IMG/VR virus record: IMGVR_UViG_3300009285_014802
Location: 1-25,147 of that record
Strand: one strand, 5' to 3'
DNA: 25,147 nucleotides
Source: a virus
Below, piece after piece: positions 13,191 through 20,451 of this stretch; the first letter of the stretch is position 1; each line of letters opens with the position of its first letter. Below the pieces are notes generated by a model, which was not told the DNA's origin, searched no databases, and worked only from the letters and a program-made list of their open reading frames with translations. Made by a program: the position numbers and the translations under genes.

Positions 13191-13218
13191 ATTCTACAAC
13201 TTTATCTTAAAAAATCAA
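13191..13218 (-). promoter_or_regulatory. Promoter-like site upstream of the structural operon
   Basis: TTGATT (13213-13218) and TAGAAT (13191-13196) with a 16-base spacer on the minus strand. The 16 bases 13209-13224 are identical to 2792-2807, where they carry the -35 box of the scaffold promoter. Confidence 0.5.
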
Positions 13219-13224
13219 TAGGCA

Positions 13225-14199
13225 TTATCTTGGATCCTCCACGAAGAAACCTTCCTGTTTAAGTTTTCTTTTATTCCCAAAAGGCTTATCTGGTTCATCT
13301 CTAGGTGGGAATATCGGTGAATTAGCTCCATCTGGACTAAATTCAAATAATGCATCACAATTTTGGAAAGAAGGTTTAGTATAGGGAACAATTTCTGCTG
13401 TAGTATTAGATCTTTTCTTACTAGCCATCCATTCGTGCCATACGAAGGAACGCATGGTAGCTGAAGCCCGCCCTCCCGCTAAATAAATTCTATGGCAGAG
13501 TTGATAATCTTCCGCTCCTGCGGGACCAAACCTTTCATCATATAACCCCACATTTTCCCAGAAATCTCTCTTGCCCACCACAAACCAGCCCGCAAATCCT
13601 TCAATATGTCCTTGGCGGTGGGCAAGTAACATATCGTAGCCTTTCTTGGTTTGAGCTATTTCCAAAGTAATAGGGCTACCATCTGGAGCTTTAGGGTATA
13701 TATTATTGCCAATTTGTATTCCCCATGGTGGGCACGAATTTCCAGGTATCCAATGACCATCATCAGCTAAACCATAACCAAAACCAGGTTCAATTGGCGA
13801 AGCTGGATTAACAGCCTTCATTTCGGGAAAAGCATCGAACTGGTCTAAGATTCCCTGCCACCAACGATCTGAAATCATCAAAATATCATCATTGCAAGCA
13901 GCTACATATTTAGAACCCCAGTACAATCCGTGAATAATTCCTTCATTCATACTCTTTGCAAATCCCATGTTTTTCCTTTTAGGATTTCTAATAATCAAGT
14001 CGGCATAATCATGTACAAGTCCATAGACTCCATCTTTAGTTTGATCTACTACAATTACCCTGAAATTAACAGGAGTATATTTATATAAAGATTCCAAAGC
14101 TGGCCTAATAAAATTAGTTAAAACTGGATTAAACACGAATGTTACTTCTATATTACTATTAGTCAACCTCCTTGCCCTGAGCGTAGTCGAAGGGTTCAT
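13225..14199 (-). CDS. GT-A family 2-like glycosyltransferase
   Basis: 324 residues from the ATG at 14197-14199. That start has GGAGG 8 bases upstream and an ATGA overlap with the previous gene; an in-frame ATG 15 bases earlier lies in the SD itself and is less likely. Motifs: IEVTFVFNP strand at 17-24, VVDQTKDG (50-57), metal-binding NDD (103-105), and a C-terminal acceptor-side motif FAGWFVVGKRDFWENVGLYD ... AEDYQLCHR with catalytic-type Glu-Asp, then SFVWHEW. It transfers an unknown sugar from a nucleotide donor. The first residues (MNPSTTLRAR) are encoded by a dispersed repeat, so the native N-terminus was changed. Being next to the mucin-like genes, it is a candidate modifier of them. 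Confidence 0.78.
   Translation of the reverse strand: MNPSTTLRARRLTNSNIEVTFVFNPVLTNFIRPALESLYKYTPVNFRVIVVDQTKDGVYGLVHDYADLIIRNPKRKNMGFAKSMNEGIIHGLYWGSKYVAACNDDILMISDRWWQGILDQFDAFPEMKAVNPASPIEPGFGYGLADDGHWIPGNSCPPWGIQIGNNIYPKAPDGSPITLEIAQTKKGYDMLLAHRQGHIEGFAGWFVVGKRDFWENVGLYDERFGPAGAEDYQLCHRIYLAGGRASATMRSFVWHEWMASKKRSNTTAEIVPYTKPSFQNCDALFEFSPDGANSPIFPPRDEPDKPFGNKRKLKQEGFFVEDPR
14171..14194. repeat. Dispersed short repeat, copy 1
   Basis: CTTGCCCTGAGCGTAGTCGA plus AGGG. It encodes PSTTLRAR at the start of the glycosyltransferase. Related copies are at 15606-15627 and 21591-21609. Confidence 0.7.
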
Positions 14200-14486
14200 C
14201 TTACCCACCTCCATAAATTATTCCACAATTTTTCCAAAAATGATGTTTTTGGAAATGGGTACATAGGATATTCAGGAATAAATGATGTCGTAGTTGTACT
14301 TCCCCATTTAGATTTTATCCTGCTAACACTTTTAATTGGATTGGTCGTTCCCAATTTAGATTTAGTCCTTACAGGTTTAATACCTTTATATATTTTAGGT
14401 AATTCTTTTTCAAAATCTTTTAATGCTTTAGATTTAATCCTAATAATTCTTTTCTTATTTTTTATATTTTCTTTTTTATTCTTCAT
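14196..14486 (-). CDS. Small very basic protein, unknown function
   Basis: 96 residues, strongly Lys/Arg-rich (MKNKKENIKNKKRIIRIKSK...), with a duplicated segment (RTKSKLGTTNPIK and RIKSKWGSTTTTS) and an aromatic C-terminus (FLEKLWNNLWRWVR). No family recognised. It starts 7 bases after the aminotransferase stop and ends in an ATGA overlap with the glycosyltransferase, so it is translated as part of that operon. The basic character suggests nucleic acid or membrane surface contact, but this is only a guess. Confidence 0.5.
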   Translation of the reverse strand: MKNKKENIKNKKRIIRIKSKALKDFEKELPKIYKGIKPVRTKSKLGTTNPIKSVSRIKSKWGSTTTTSFIPEYPMYPFPKTSFLEKLWNNLWRWVR

Positions 14487-14493
14487 ATTACTA

Positions 14494-15636
14494 TCACCAC
14501 CCCGATTTTATCACAGAGCAAATTTCAGCAACTTGCTCTTCTGTTACATAATGATGCATTGGTAATACTAAATATTTATGTTCTAAAGCATCCATATTGG
14601 GACAGTTATAAACTCTTCCACCATAAACTTTATATCTATCAGCCCGATAATGAACTGGATTTGACTCAATGTTATTTTCCAAAAGTTTTTTCTTCAAAGC
14701 CTCTCTGCTTTCAGTTTCAACTGTACAAAGCCAATAACTAGACTCAATATTATCTGGCACATCTTTATTGATTAATCTAATTCCTGGTATTCCTTCCAGT
14801 CCCTTTTTATATGCCTCGAATCTTTTCTTTGCCCCTTCAATTAAGTCATCAAGCTCATTAAGCCCTTCAATTCCCATTGCGGCCTCAATACTTGTCATTT
14901 GATACTTGAAACCTACTTCCCAAATATCCTGCTTCCATCTGTCTTCAAACTTAGCTTTTCTGTCAATTCCAAACCATCTAATTCTCTTAGCTTGTTCTTC
15001 CTGCATCGGATCTTCTATTGTCAGCATCCCACCATCTCCAGTAGTTATGGTTTTCACCGCCTGAAAACTGAAAGCAGTATATTGGCAAATCTCACCAACA
15101 CGTTTCCCTTTGTAAGTTGCCCCGATTGCCTGAGCCGCATCTTCAATAATCGGTACATTCCATTTCTTAGCGATTGGCAAAAGTCTATCATAATTACAAG
15201 GCATACCCGCATAATCCACGGCAATAATTGCCTTAATTCTTTCTCCCTGCTGTTTAAATAGCTCCTCTACATGATTAGGATCAATATTCATTGTATCTTT
15301 TTCAATATCAGCAAAAACCATCTTTGCCCCCTGATATAAGATTCCCGAATACGAGGCTGAACAGGTAAAAACAGATCCAATAACCTCTTCCCCCTCTTTT
15401 ATCCCAGCTAGAATATATGCCAGATGAAGTGCCGATGTGCCAGAATTAACTGCAATTGCCCGATGTTTACCAGAAATGCGGTTCTCAAATTTTTTCTCAA
15501 ATTCTTCTACAAGAGGTCCTTCACCTATCCATCTATTATCCATTTGTAGTCTTGCCCGATTTTTAGCAGATTCAGATAAATAAGGATGAAACAAAACTAT
15601 TTTATCTTGTCCTGAGCTTGTCGAAGGATTATCCAT
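14494..15636 (-). CDS. DegT/DnrJ/EryC1/StrS-family sugar aminotransferase
   Basis: 380 residues, full length for the family. It is a PLP enzyme that converts a keto-sugar nucleotide into an amino sugar. Visible motifs: GPLVEEFEKKF (40-50), VNSGTSALHLA (63-73), IEDAAQAIGATYKGKRVG (164-181, Asp166 contacting the PLP ring), and FSFQAVKTITTGDGGML (189-205) with Lys195 as the Schiff-base lysine. ATG at 15634-15636 has AAGGAGA six bases upstream and overlaps the preceding gene by 8 bases. Residues 4-10 (PSTSSGQ) come from the dispersed repeat at 15606-15627, inserted right after the start. With the neighbouring epimerase and acetyltransferase it could make an N-acetylated aminodeoxy sugar; the exact sugar cannot be read. 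Confidence 0.85.
   Translation of the reverse strand: MDNPSTSSGQDKIVLFHPYLSESAKNRARLQMDNRWIGEGPLVEEFEKKFENRISGKHRAIAVNSGTSALHLAYILAGIKEGEEVIGSVFTCSASYSGILYQGAKMVFADIEKDTMNIDPNHVEELFKQQGERIKAIIAVDYAGMPCNYDRLLPIAKKWNVPIIEDAAQAIGATYKGKRVGEICQYTAFSFQAVKTITTGDGGMLTIEDPMQEEQAKRIRWFGIDRKAKFEDRWKQDIWEVGFKYQMTSIEAAMGIEGLNELDDLIEGAKKRFEAYKKGLEGIPGIRLINKDVPDNIESSYWLCTVETESREALKKKLLENNIESNPVHYRADRYKVYGGRVYNCPNMDALEHKYLVLPMHHYVTEEQVAEICSVIKSGW
15606..15627. repeat. Dispersed short repeat, copy 2
   Basis: CTTGTCCTGAGCTTGTCGAA plus GG. It lies inside the first ten codons of the aminotransferase (PSTSSGQ). Its first nine bases are also found at 16476-16484. Confidence 0.7.
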
Positions 15637-16468
15637 AAATTATCTCCTTAAATTCTGTTTCACAGAGTATCGTCTGGTATTCTGCTTTGGGGAAATTGGC
15701 CTTGTTTTCTGGGGTTACTATAAATTGTTCTCCAGAAGGTACAAATCCTTCTTCAAAGTCTCCGTATGGCACTCCGCTTTTAACAAAAGAAAACATATTG
15801 TTCCAATTTGTTATTATAACACCCATAATAGAAAAAAGCAAGGTAGTAACCACATCTTCCTTATCCATTTGCCCCTCATTTATCTGGATTACCAAAGGAT
15901 AAATGCTTTGCCAGGCGTAAGTTTGAGATGCCATAAAAAACGCTCCTAGAAAAGGTGCTCCTATGGTTGGATTTTCATCTTGGGAAAATTCCAAATTATC
16001 ATAAACAGTCTGAAAACAAGGATAATGAAATAATATCCTATCTAATACTTTCTTGCTTATTCCTCCCGATATATTAAAAGCCCCGATTATTGTCGGCTTA
16101 CTTGAAGAATTAAAAATATCAACCAAAGTTTCCGCCCAGTCGTTTCTTATAAAAAAGGTATCATTATGCATCCGTACGCATAGCCTCGTCTTTATGTCCA
16201 TAAATCCCGCTTCCTGTTTATAAGTGCTTTGGGCATACTGTATCGCTTTTCCTTTAATATTGTGTTTTAAGAGAAGATTGTAAGTTTCCATATCCCCCTT
16301 GTCATAAACCACCAAAGTATTTTTAACCACTTCAGGCGGTGTCATCTTGATATATTGGGGAATAAACCACTTAATTCTCTTCACATATTGAGAAGCTTGA
16401 GGTATTACCACAGACAAATCCCCCAGAGTGTAGGGTAAAAATTGTCCAACTGGTATTATTTTATTCAT
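15629..16468 (-). CDS. Divergent glycosyltransferase-like protein
   Basis: 279 residues. The layout suggests a GT-A domain: an early strand-helix region, NTLVVYDKGDMETYNLLLKH (about 50-69), and VRMHNDTFFIRNDWAETLVD (about 98-117), where HND takes the place of the DxD metal site; then GAFNISGG, GAPFLGAFFMAS, and an acidic NEGQMDKEDVVTT segment (about 197-209) in the position of the ED acceptor motif. Similarity to GT2 is weak, so donor and acceptor are unknown. It overlaps both neighbours by 8 bases, which places it in the aminotransferase-acetyltransferase-epimerase operon, and the pathway context supports a sugar-transfer role. Confidence 0.6.
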   Translation of the reverse strand: MNKIIPVGQFLPYTLGDLSVVIPQASQYVKRIKWFIPQYIKMTPPEVVKNTLVVYDKGDMETYNLLLKHNIKGKAIQYAQSTYKQEAGFMDIKTRLCVRMHNDTFFIRNDWAETLVDIFNSSSKPTIIGAFNISGGISKKVLDRILFHYPCFQTVYDNLEFSQDENPTIGAPFLGAFFMASQTYAWQSIYPLVIQINEGQMDKEDVVTTLLFSIMGVIITNWNNMFSFVKSGVPYGDFEEGFVPSGEQFIVTPENKANFPKAEYQTILCETEFKEIIYG

Positions 16469-17066
16469 TTGTTACTTGTCCTGTCTGCCCGCCTTTGGAG
16501 GGAGCAAAGTCAAAGGATTCTTTCTCCAATAAACTCATCATAATATAGCTATGATACTTTCCATCTCTGTAAAGAGCCTGTCGTTGCTTTCCTTCAACCT
16601 TAAATCCAAACTTATCATAAAGTTTTTTTGCTACTTTATTGCCTTCTGCCACCAAGAACCAGATACGATTCATCCCCTGTTGTTTAAACAAATAATCTAT
16701 AAATGCCCCAAAAGCCTCACTTGCAAATCCCTTTCCCCTATATTTTGGCACAATATCAATTCCAATCCTTACAGACCTATTTATTCTATCCCATTCATCA
16801 GAACGCAGCATTCCAACAAATCGGGGGGCAATAAACTCAGCTAATTTTGGGTTGATATTTTTATTCTCCGGTTTATATTCAATTGCCAAATACATTTGTG
16901 ATTTATCCAATTGAAGTTTTTTAAACCACTCTTTCTGAGCTTCCTCACTAATAGGTGTAATATCAGTCAACCAATGAGAAGTTGTCGGATCATTTCTCAT
17001 CTTCCTCAAATCCTCCAAGTGTCTTTCTTCAAGAAGTACAATTTTCAATCGTTTAGTTTCAATCAT
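16461..17066 (-). CDS. GNAT-family N-acetyltransferase (RimJ/RimL-like)
   Basis: 201 residues. It starts IETKRLKIVLLEERHLEDL, has the strand VRIGIDIVPK, the acetyl-CoA loop YRGKGFASEAF (109-119), and the C-terminal VAEGNKVAKKLYDKFGFKVEG (139-159), all typical of RimJ/RimL-type GNATs, including those that N-acetylate amino sugar nucleotides (PseH and WecD-like). ATGA overlap with the epimerase gene and an 8-base overlap with the next gene put it in one operon. The last residues (FAPSKGGQTGQVTNE) look like an appended repeat-derived tail encoded by 16476-16503. An amino sugar as substrate is inference from its neighbours. Confidence 0.78.
   Translation of the reverse strand: MIETKRLKIVLLEERHLEDLRKMRNDPTTSHWLTDITPISEEAQKEWFKKLQLDKSQMYLAIEYKPENKNINPKLAEFIAPRFVGMLRSDEWDRINRSVRIGIDIVPKYRGKGFASEAFGAFIDYLFKQQGMNRIWFLVAEGNKVAKKLYDKFGFKVEGKQRQALYRDGKYHSYIMMSLLEKESFDFAPSKGGQTGQVTNE
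16476..16503. repeat. Possible second type of dispersed repeat at the acetyltransferase C-terminus
   Basis: The GC-rich stretch encodes PSKGGQTGQ and differs in composition from the AT-rich gene around it. I recall similar PSKGGQAG-type insertions in metagenomic proteins. Only one copy is in the window. Confidence 0.35.
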
Positions 17067-17866
17067 AAAAGATCCCTTAATCCTTCTCTTAAATCAATAC
17101 CAGGCTTAAAAGACAAATGCCTTGCTTTAGTCAAATCGGCTTTCGAGTACCTGACTTCTTTTCTAGGGTCATCATAAATAATTCTTGGTTGCTTCTGCAT
17201 CAACTCTCCTATAATAACAGCTAATCTGTTAACACTGGTAGTCTTACCAGTTCCTATATCTATTACGCTTCCTGATGTTATTTTTTTCTCTACGGCAAGT
17301 TTTATGGCTCTTGCTACATCTCTAGCGTGGATAAAATCCCTTGTCTGTTTTCCGTCTCCATGGATAATAATCCTACCTCTTTTAGTTCCTTTAATAAAGT
17401 TATCAATAACCCTTCCATAAACAGGATTAGAACCCTTCCCATAAATATTAAAAAATCTAAGAGAGACTGTGTCGATTTCATCTTTAAAACAATCCAAAAT
17501 CAACTCAGGTACATATTTAGTTAAGGCATAAATCGAAGAAGTCGGTTGGGAGGAAGCCGAAGAAGAAGCATAAATAATTTTCCCAACTCCAGCCTTTATT
17601 GCAGCCCCTACAACGCACATTGTTCCCTCAATATTATTCTTTTTATATATCTGGGGCTGTTTTTCAGAATCCGCCACAGATACATAGGCCGCCAGATGAA
17701 TAATAGTATCTGTTTTATTCTTTTTAAGAATACGAAAAAGATGCTGTTTATTTAAAATATTATCTTTATTTGAGTTTTTTACATCATAACCTATCGCATC
17801 AGGAAATAGCTCCATTACATAAGAACCGACAAAACCAGAAGATCCCGTCACCAAGATTTTATTCAC
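17063..17866 (-). CDS. NAD-dependent sugar epimerase/dehydratase (extended SDR)
   Basis: 267 residues from GTG at 17864-17866, which has AGGAGG 6 bases upstream and a GTGA overlap with the previous stop; an ATG 27 bases earlier would place the SD inside the gene. The Rossmann motif TGSSGFVG is at 7-14, HLAAYVSVADS at 57-67, and the catalytic YALTK (Tyr113, Lys117) follows the SSSASS serines. The substrate domain has LRFFNIYGKGSNP and GDGKQTRDFIHARDVARAI, the usual nucleotide-sugar epimerase pattern. It is a little short compared with the roughly 310-residue norm. It likely supplies the keto or epimerised sugar for the aminotransferase of the same operon. The precise reaction cannot be told. 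Confidence 0.82.
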   Translation of the reverse strand: MNKILVTGSSGFVGSYVMELFPDAIGYDVKNSNKDNILNKQHLFRILKKNKTDTIIHLAAYVSVADSEKQPQIYKKNNIEGTMCVVGAAIKAGVGKIIYASSSASSQPTSSIYALTKYVPELILDCFKDEIDTVSLRFFNIYGKGSNPVYGRVIDNFIKGTKRGRIIIHGDGKQTRDFIHARDVARAIKLAVEKKITSGSVIDIGTGKTTSVNRLAVIIGELMQKQPRIIYDDPRKEVRYSKADLTKARHLSFKPGIDLREGLRDLL

Positions 17867-18171
17867 TTGCTTCCTCCTGTTCCCCAACCACATCTATTAC
17901 AGCTTTCACTCCAATATCTCTCACTCTCAGTTTTTATAATTTTTCCTTCACACCCCAAGTATCCACAAACTACCAGCATTTCCGAAGTTACTTTATGTTT
18001 AATTTTCTTTTTTCCATTCTTCTTAAATATTATTAATGGACCATTACAATATTTTATCCACTTATTACACTTACACTCATAAATTTTGTCACAAGCAGAC
18101 ATTCCTATCCCTGTCATTTTATGTCCTTTCGGACATTTATCTATTCTATAATACGGTTTTGATATTTTCAT
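17863..18171 (-). CDS. Cys-rich zinc-ribbon protein, unknown function
   Basis: 102 residues with ten cysteines: CPKGH at 13-17, Cys27, CKC at 33-35, Cys42, then CGYLGC (69-74) and CNRC (91-94), which looks like a zinc ribbon. ATG forms an ATGA overlap with the preceding glycosyltransferase, and its stop forms a GTGA overlap with the epimerase. No enzymatic domain is visible. Small zinc proteins are frequent in this part of the window; a DNA- or RNA-binding role is possible. Confidence 0.55.
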   Translation of the reverse strand: MKISKPYYRIDKCPKGHKMTGIGMSACDKIYECKCNKWIKYCNGPLIIFKKNGKKKIKHKVTSEMLVVCGYLGCEGKIIKTESERYWSESCNRCGWGTGGSK

Positions 18172-18845
18172 TCTTTATATATATCCATTAATGTCCTGCA
18201 AACCAGATTACGGTTCTTATAATGTTCTCCTCCGTGAGATTGACCGACCCCAAGCTCTCCCAATTCTATCAAATCCGAATTCTCCGAAACAGGTATAACC
18301 ATATTTTTTCCTTTATTAAGGTACTTGTTTCCCAAAGACAAATAAACATCATCCAAAGAAACCCTTGGCAGTTCGGGATGAAGTGTCTGCAATTGCAGTC
18401 CCAATGTTAATAATTTGGAAGGAACAAAGTAAGTTCTCAAGATTATATCAACCTCTATCAATCTATCTCCTCGTCTTATCGGCGTATCATTGGCATAAGG
18501 AATCGGTGTATCTCCCAAAATACTTCCCTGATATCCTAAAATAGTATCTGGTTTGGCATAACTTAAAAAGTTTTCCAAAGTCTTTTCTCTTACGCTTAGA
18601 TCGTCATCTATGAAAAAACAATATTCGGTATCAAAATAAGTTCCTAAAGCAAAACGGATTCTGGGAAGAAAGTTTTTGTCGGAGTGGATAATAGTAACTG
18701 TGTCATCATCAAACTCTATTTGAGGATTGTCAATAAATATTACTATCTCTTTCGGTTTGACTGTTCCAGACATAAGATTATCAACTATCTGCTTCAGATG
18801 AGACTCTCTCTCTTTAAAATGAGACAAAATAATGACAGTTATCAT
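18168..18845 (-). CDS. GT-A family glycosyltransferase
   Basis: 225 residues, a compact GT-A domain. MITVIILSHFKERESHLKQI opens the nucleotide-binding fold, FIDNPQIEF follows, and YCFFIDDDLSV (75-85) carries the DDD metal site. Downstream, PRVSLDDVYLSLGNKYLNKG (about 165-185) holds the Asp-Asp acceptor-side motif, and a C-terminal GQSHGGEHYKNRN supplies a likely metal-coordinating His. This pattern is shared by GT2 and GT64-like enzymes. It starts 3 bases after the stop of a 33-residue membrane peptide. Donor and acceptor are unknown. Confidence 0.75.
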   Translation of the reverse strand: MITVIILSHFKERESHLKQIVDNLMSGTVKPKEIVIFIDNPQIEFDDDTVTIIHSDKNFLPRIRFALGTYFDTEYCFFIDDDLSVREKTLENFLSYAKPDTILGYQGSILGDTPIPYANDTPIRRGDRLIEVDIILRTYFVPSKLLTLGLQLQTLHPELPRVSLDDVYLSLGNKYLNKGKNMVIPVSENSDLIELGELGVGQSHGGEHYKNRNLVCRTLMDIYKE

Positions 18846-18848
18846 CTT

Positions 18849-18950
18849 TCAAAAACTCCCAAAAATCACAAAATAAATACTCTGGGCAACAACAATTCCA
18901 AACACAATCCCTATCACAGCTGACAATATCGCAAACTTAATATCTTCCAT
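18849..18950 (-). CDS. 33-residue single-pass membrane peptide
   Basis: ATG at 18948-18950 forms a TAATG overlap with the upstream stop, and its TGA lies 3 bases before the glycosyltransferase start, so it is tightly coupled on both sides. The product MEDIKFAILSAVIGIVFGIV followed by VAQSIYFVIFGSF is one hydrophobic helix with an acidic N-terminus. No SD is visible, which fits translational coupling. It might be a small membrane anchor or partner of the downstream glycosyltransferase, or a minimal holin-like peptide; the sequence alone does not decide. Confidence 0.5.
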   Translation of the reverse strand: MEDIKFAILSAVIGIVFGIVVAQSIYFVIFGSF

Positions 18951-19132
18951 TATCTGAATTTTCCGTTTTTGTATTCTCTTGCCATATGTTCTTCAATAAA
19001 CTTTTTGTCAAACTCTCCTCTTAGTTCTTTATAAAATATGTCAATAGCATCTTTTCTATTTTTAGCATCAATTTCCGATTCAAAATCAGGTATCTCAGTA
19101 TGGGATTTTATTATTAATAGATAAGTATTCAT
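18950..19132 (-). CDS. Small hypothetical phage protein
   Basis: 60 residues from ATG 19130-19132, one base after the upstream stop; a longer frame from 19168 overlaps the preceding gene and is less likely. MNTYLLIIKSHTEIPDFESE starts a beta-alpha-beta pattern, and KNRKDAIDIFYKELRGEFDK a helix. This is typical of small phage accessory proteins of unknown function. Confidence 0.5.
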   Translation of the reverse strand: MNTYLLIIKSHTEIPDFESEIDAKNRKDAIDIFYKELRGEFDKKFIEEHMAREYKNGKFR

Positions 19133-19133
19133 T

Positions 19134-19295
19134 TTAAGATATTGAATTATTCCATCTATCTTTTGCAAATTTCAATGAACATTCCTTATGATAAAAATTC
19201 TTTTTACCCCAATCTAAACTTCTTTTATAAAAAGAATACCTAAGTTCCAAAGACTTTCCGCATCCCGAACACTTAACTGTTATCTTTTTTACCAT
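19134..19295 (-). CDS. Small zinc-finger protein
   Basis: From ATG 19293-19295 the product has 53 residues, MVKKITVKCSGCGKSLELRY... with CSGC and a later HKEC, a likely Cys3His zinc site, followed by basic residues (KFAKDRWNN). A start at 19337 is possible but would be deep in the preceding gene. Overlap of 23 bases with the upstream gene. Function unknown. Confidence 0.5.
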   Translation of the reverse strand: MVKKITVKCSGCGKSLELRYSFYKRSLDWGKKNFYHKECSLKFAKDRWNNSIS

Positions 19296-19548
19296 TTTTC
19301 TTCCAAAACTTCCACCACCACTTCTTCTTATACTCAATTTCTATCCCTGTAAGACCTAGTTTTGCCTGGCAATCCCAGCAAGGCTGAAAAATCCAATTAG
19401 GATACATATTATAGACAGCTTTATTTTCATTACATATCCAGCACAATAAATTATGGCTTGTTCCGCCAGCTCCTAAATCCAAAAGTTCTATGGATACATT
19501 TTTGCCCAGCTTAGTCGTCCAATGAGTCTTCCCTGCATATTTTTTCAT
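19273..19548 (-). CDS. Small zinc-ribbon protein
   Basis: 91 residues from ATG 19546-19548, with GAGGAAAAA just upstream; a TTG start at 19575 is less likely. It contains CWICNENK and PCWDCQAK (two CxxC pairs about 17 residues apart), a treble-clef or HNH-like zinc site, then an aromatic-basic tail KKKWWWKFWKK. HNH nucleases carry similar paired CxxC sites, but no HNH motif is seen. Function unknown. Confidence 0.5.
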   Translation of the reverse strand: MKKYAGKTHWTTKLGKNVSIELLDLGAGGTSHNLLCWICNENKAVYNMYPNWIFQPCWDCQAKLGLTGIEIEYKKKWWWKFWKKNGKKDNS

Positions 19549-19568
19549 TTTTTCCTCTTCAAATGCCT

Positions 19569-19706
19569 CTAGCAATAGCTTTTTAAAGTTTGAGCGAATT
19601 TAACACCTATAGGAAACATATCTGAATATATACTTTTCAGTGTAGCCTTCCCACCGCATTTAGGACATTTAATTCTTCCTGTTTTTTCTTCTATTTCTAA
19701 ATACAT
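19569..19706 (-). CDS. 45-residue zinc-ribbon micro-protein
   Basis: ATG at 19704-19706 forms a TAATG overlap with the upstream stop; TAG ends it at 19569-19571. The product is MYLEIEEKTGRIKCPKCGGK then ATLKSIYSDMFPIGVKFAQT then LKSYC. CPKC at 14-17 is one half of a zinc site, and the final Cys could take part. The coupling and Cys pattern support a real gene. Function unknown. Confidence 0.5.
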   Translation of the reverse strand: MYLEIEEKTGRIKCPKCGGKATLKSIYSDMFPIGVKFAQTLKSYC

Positions 19707-20125
19707 TATGCAAAATAACTGAAATTAGGCTTAAAATCTAAACCAAGCTTTTTCCCTACCTTTAATACAAAATCCTGATAAGAATCGGTAATAGATTTTG
19801 CTCCATATAATAAATTACCATTTCTATCCTCCGTATCATAAAATCTCGAAGCTACGGGAGCATAATCTCCTCCTGAAATAATATAATGTCTAGTTTCTAC
19901 ATCTACCCAACTATTTAAGGTTTCATTAGCTTCATTAGAATACTCATCTTCAATAATCCCCATAGTCTTTCGGAAATTATCCAGCTTACCCCATTCTGTA
20001 TTTTCTAAGTTACTAAAAACAGTACTTGGCACTATAATATAACCCCTTGCTTTATGGTACAGAGTAGAAAATAAAGACATCTGGAGTCTATCTATGTGAT
20101 TTTTATATTCTTTATTTTTTCTCAT
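19706..20125 (-). CDS. Hypothetical phage protein
   Basis: 139 residues, MRKNKEYKNHIDRLQMSLFS..., mixed helix and strand, with aromatic-rich SGGDYAPVASRFYD near residue 85-98. No recognised family. It overlaps the upstream gene by 14 bases and is coupled to the downstream micro-protein. A later Met (residue 16) could also be the start. Confidence 0.5.
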   Translation of the reverse strand: MRKNKEYKNHIDRLQMSLFSTLYHKARGYIIVPSTVFSNLENTEWGKLDNFRKTMGIIEDEYSNEANETLNSWVDVETRHYIISGGDYAPVASRFYDTEDRNGNLLYGAKSITDSYQDFVLKVGKKLGLDFKPNFSYFA

Positions 20126-20441
20126 AATTGCTTGCCTTGCATTTAGAACATTCCCACTTCCATTCAGATCCTACATATTTTGGAATTCCTCTACAAGTAC
20201 AATAATATTTATAAAAATCATCTGGATTTTTAGCATTAATTCTTTTCTGAATCAGATGTCCCTTTTTTACTTTTCCTCCATTATACTTTCTAATTACATC
20301 AGCTATTTTAGGCGTAACATAGCTTATCTCTCCTGTAGGCATAAATTTTATTGGTACAATTTCCTCCTCATTCCAAACCTTTTGTAATGATTCTAGGGAT
20401 ATCTCTGATTGCTTTGTCTTTTTTGTATATGTATAATTCAT
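20112..20441 (-). CDS. Hypothetical protein with C-terminal zinc ribbon
   Basis: 109 residues from ATG 20439-20441, 10 bases after the upstream stop; an in-frame TTG at 20480 is less likely. The C-terminal third has YYCTCRG and WECSKCKAS, a CxC...CxxC zinc ribbon. The N-terminal part (SLESLQKVWNEEEIVPIKF) is helical. Function unknown. Confidence 0.5.
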   Translation of the reverse strand: MNYTYTKKTKQSEISLESLQKVWNEEEIVPIKFMPTGEISYVTPKIADVIRKYNGGKVKKGHLIQKRINAKNPDDFYKYYCTCRGIPKYVGSEWKWECSKCKASNYEKK

Positions 20442-20451
20442 ATCTCTATTC

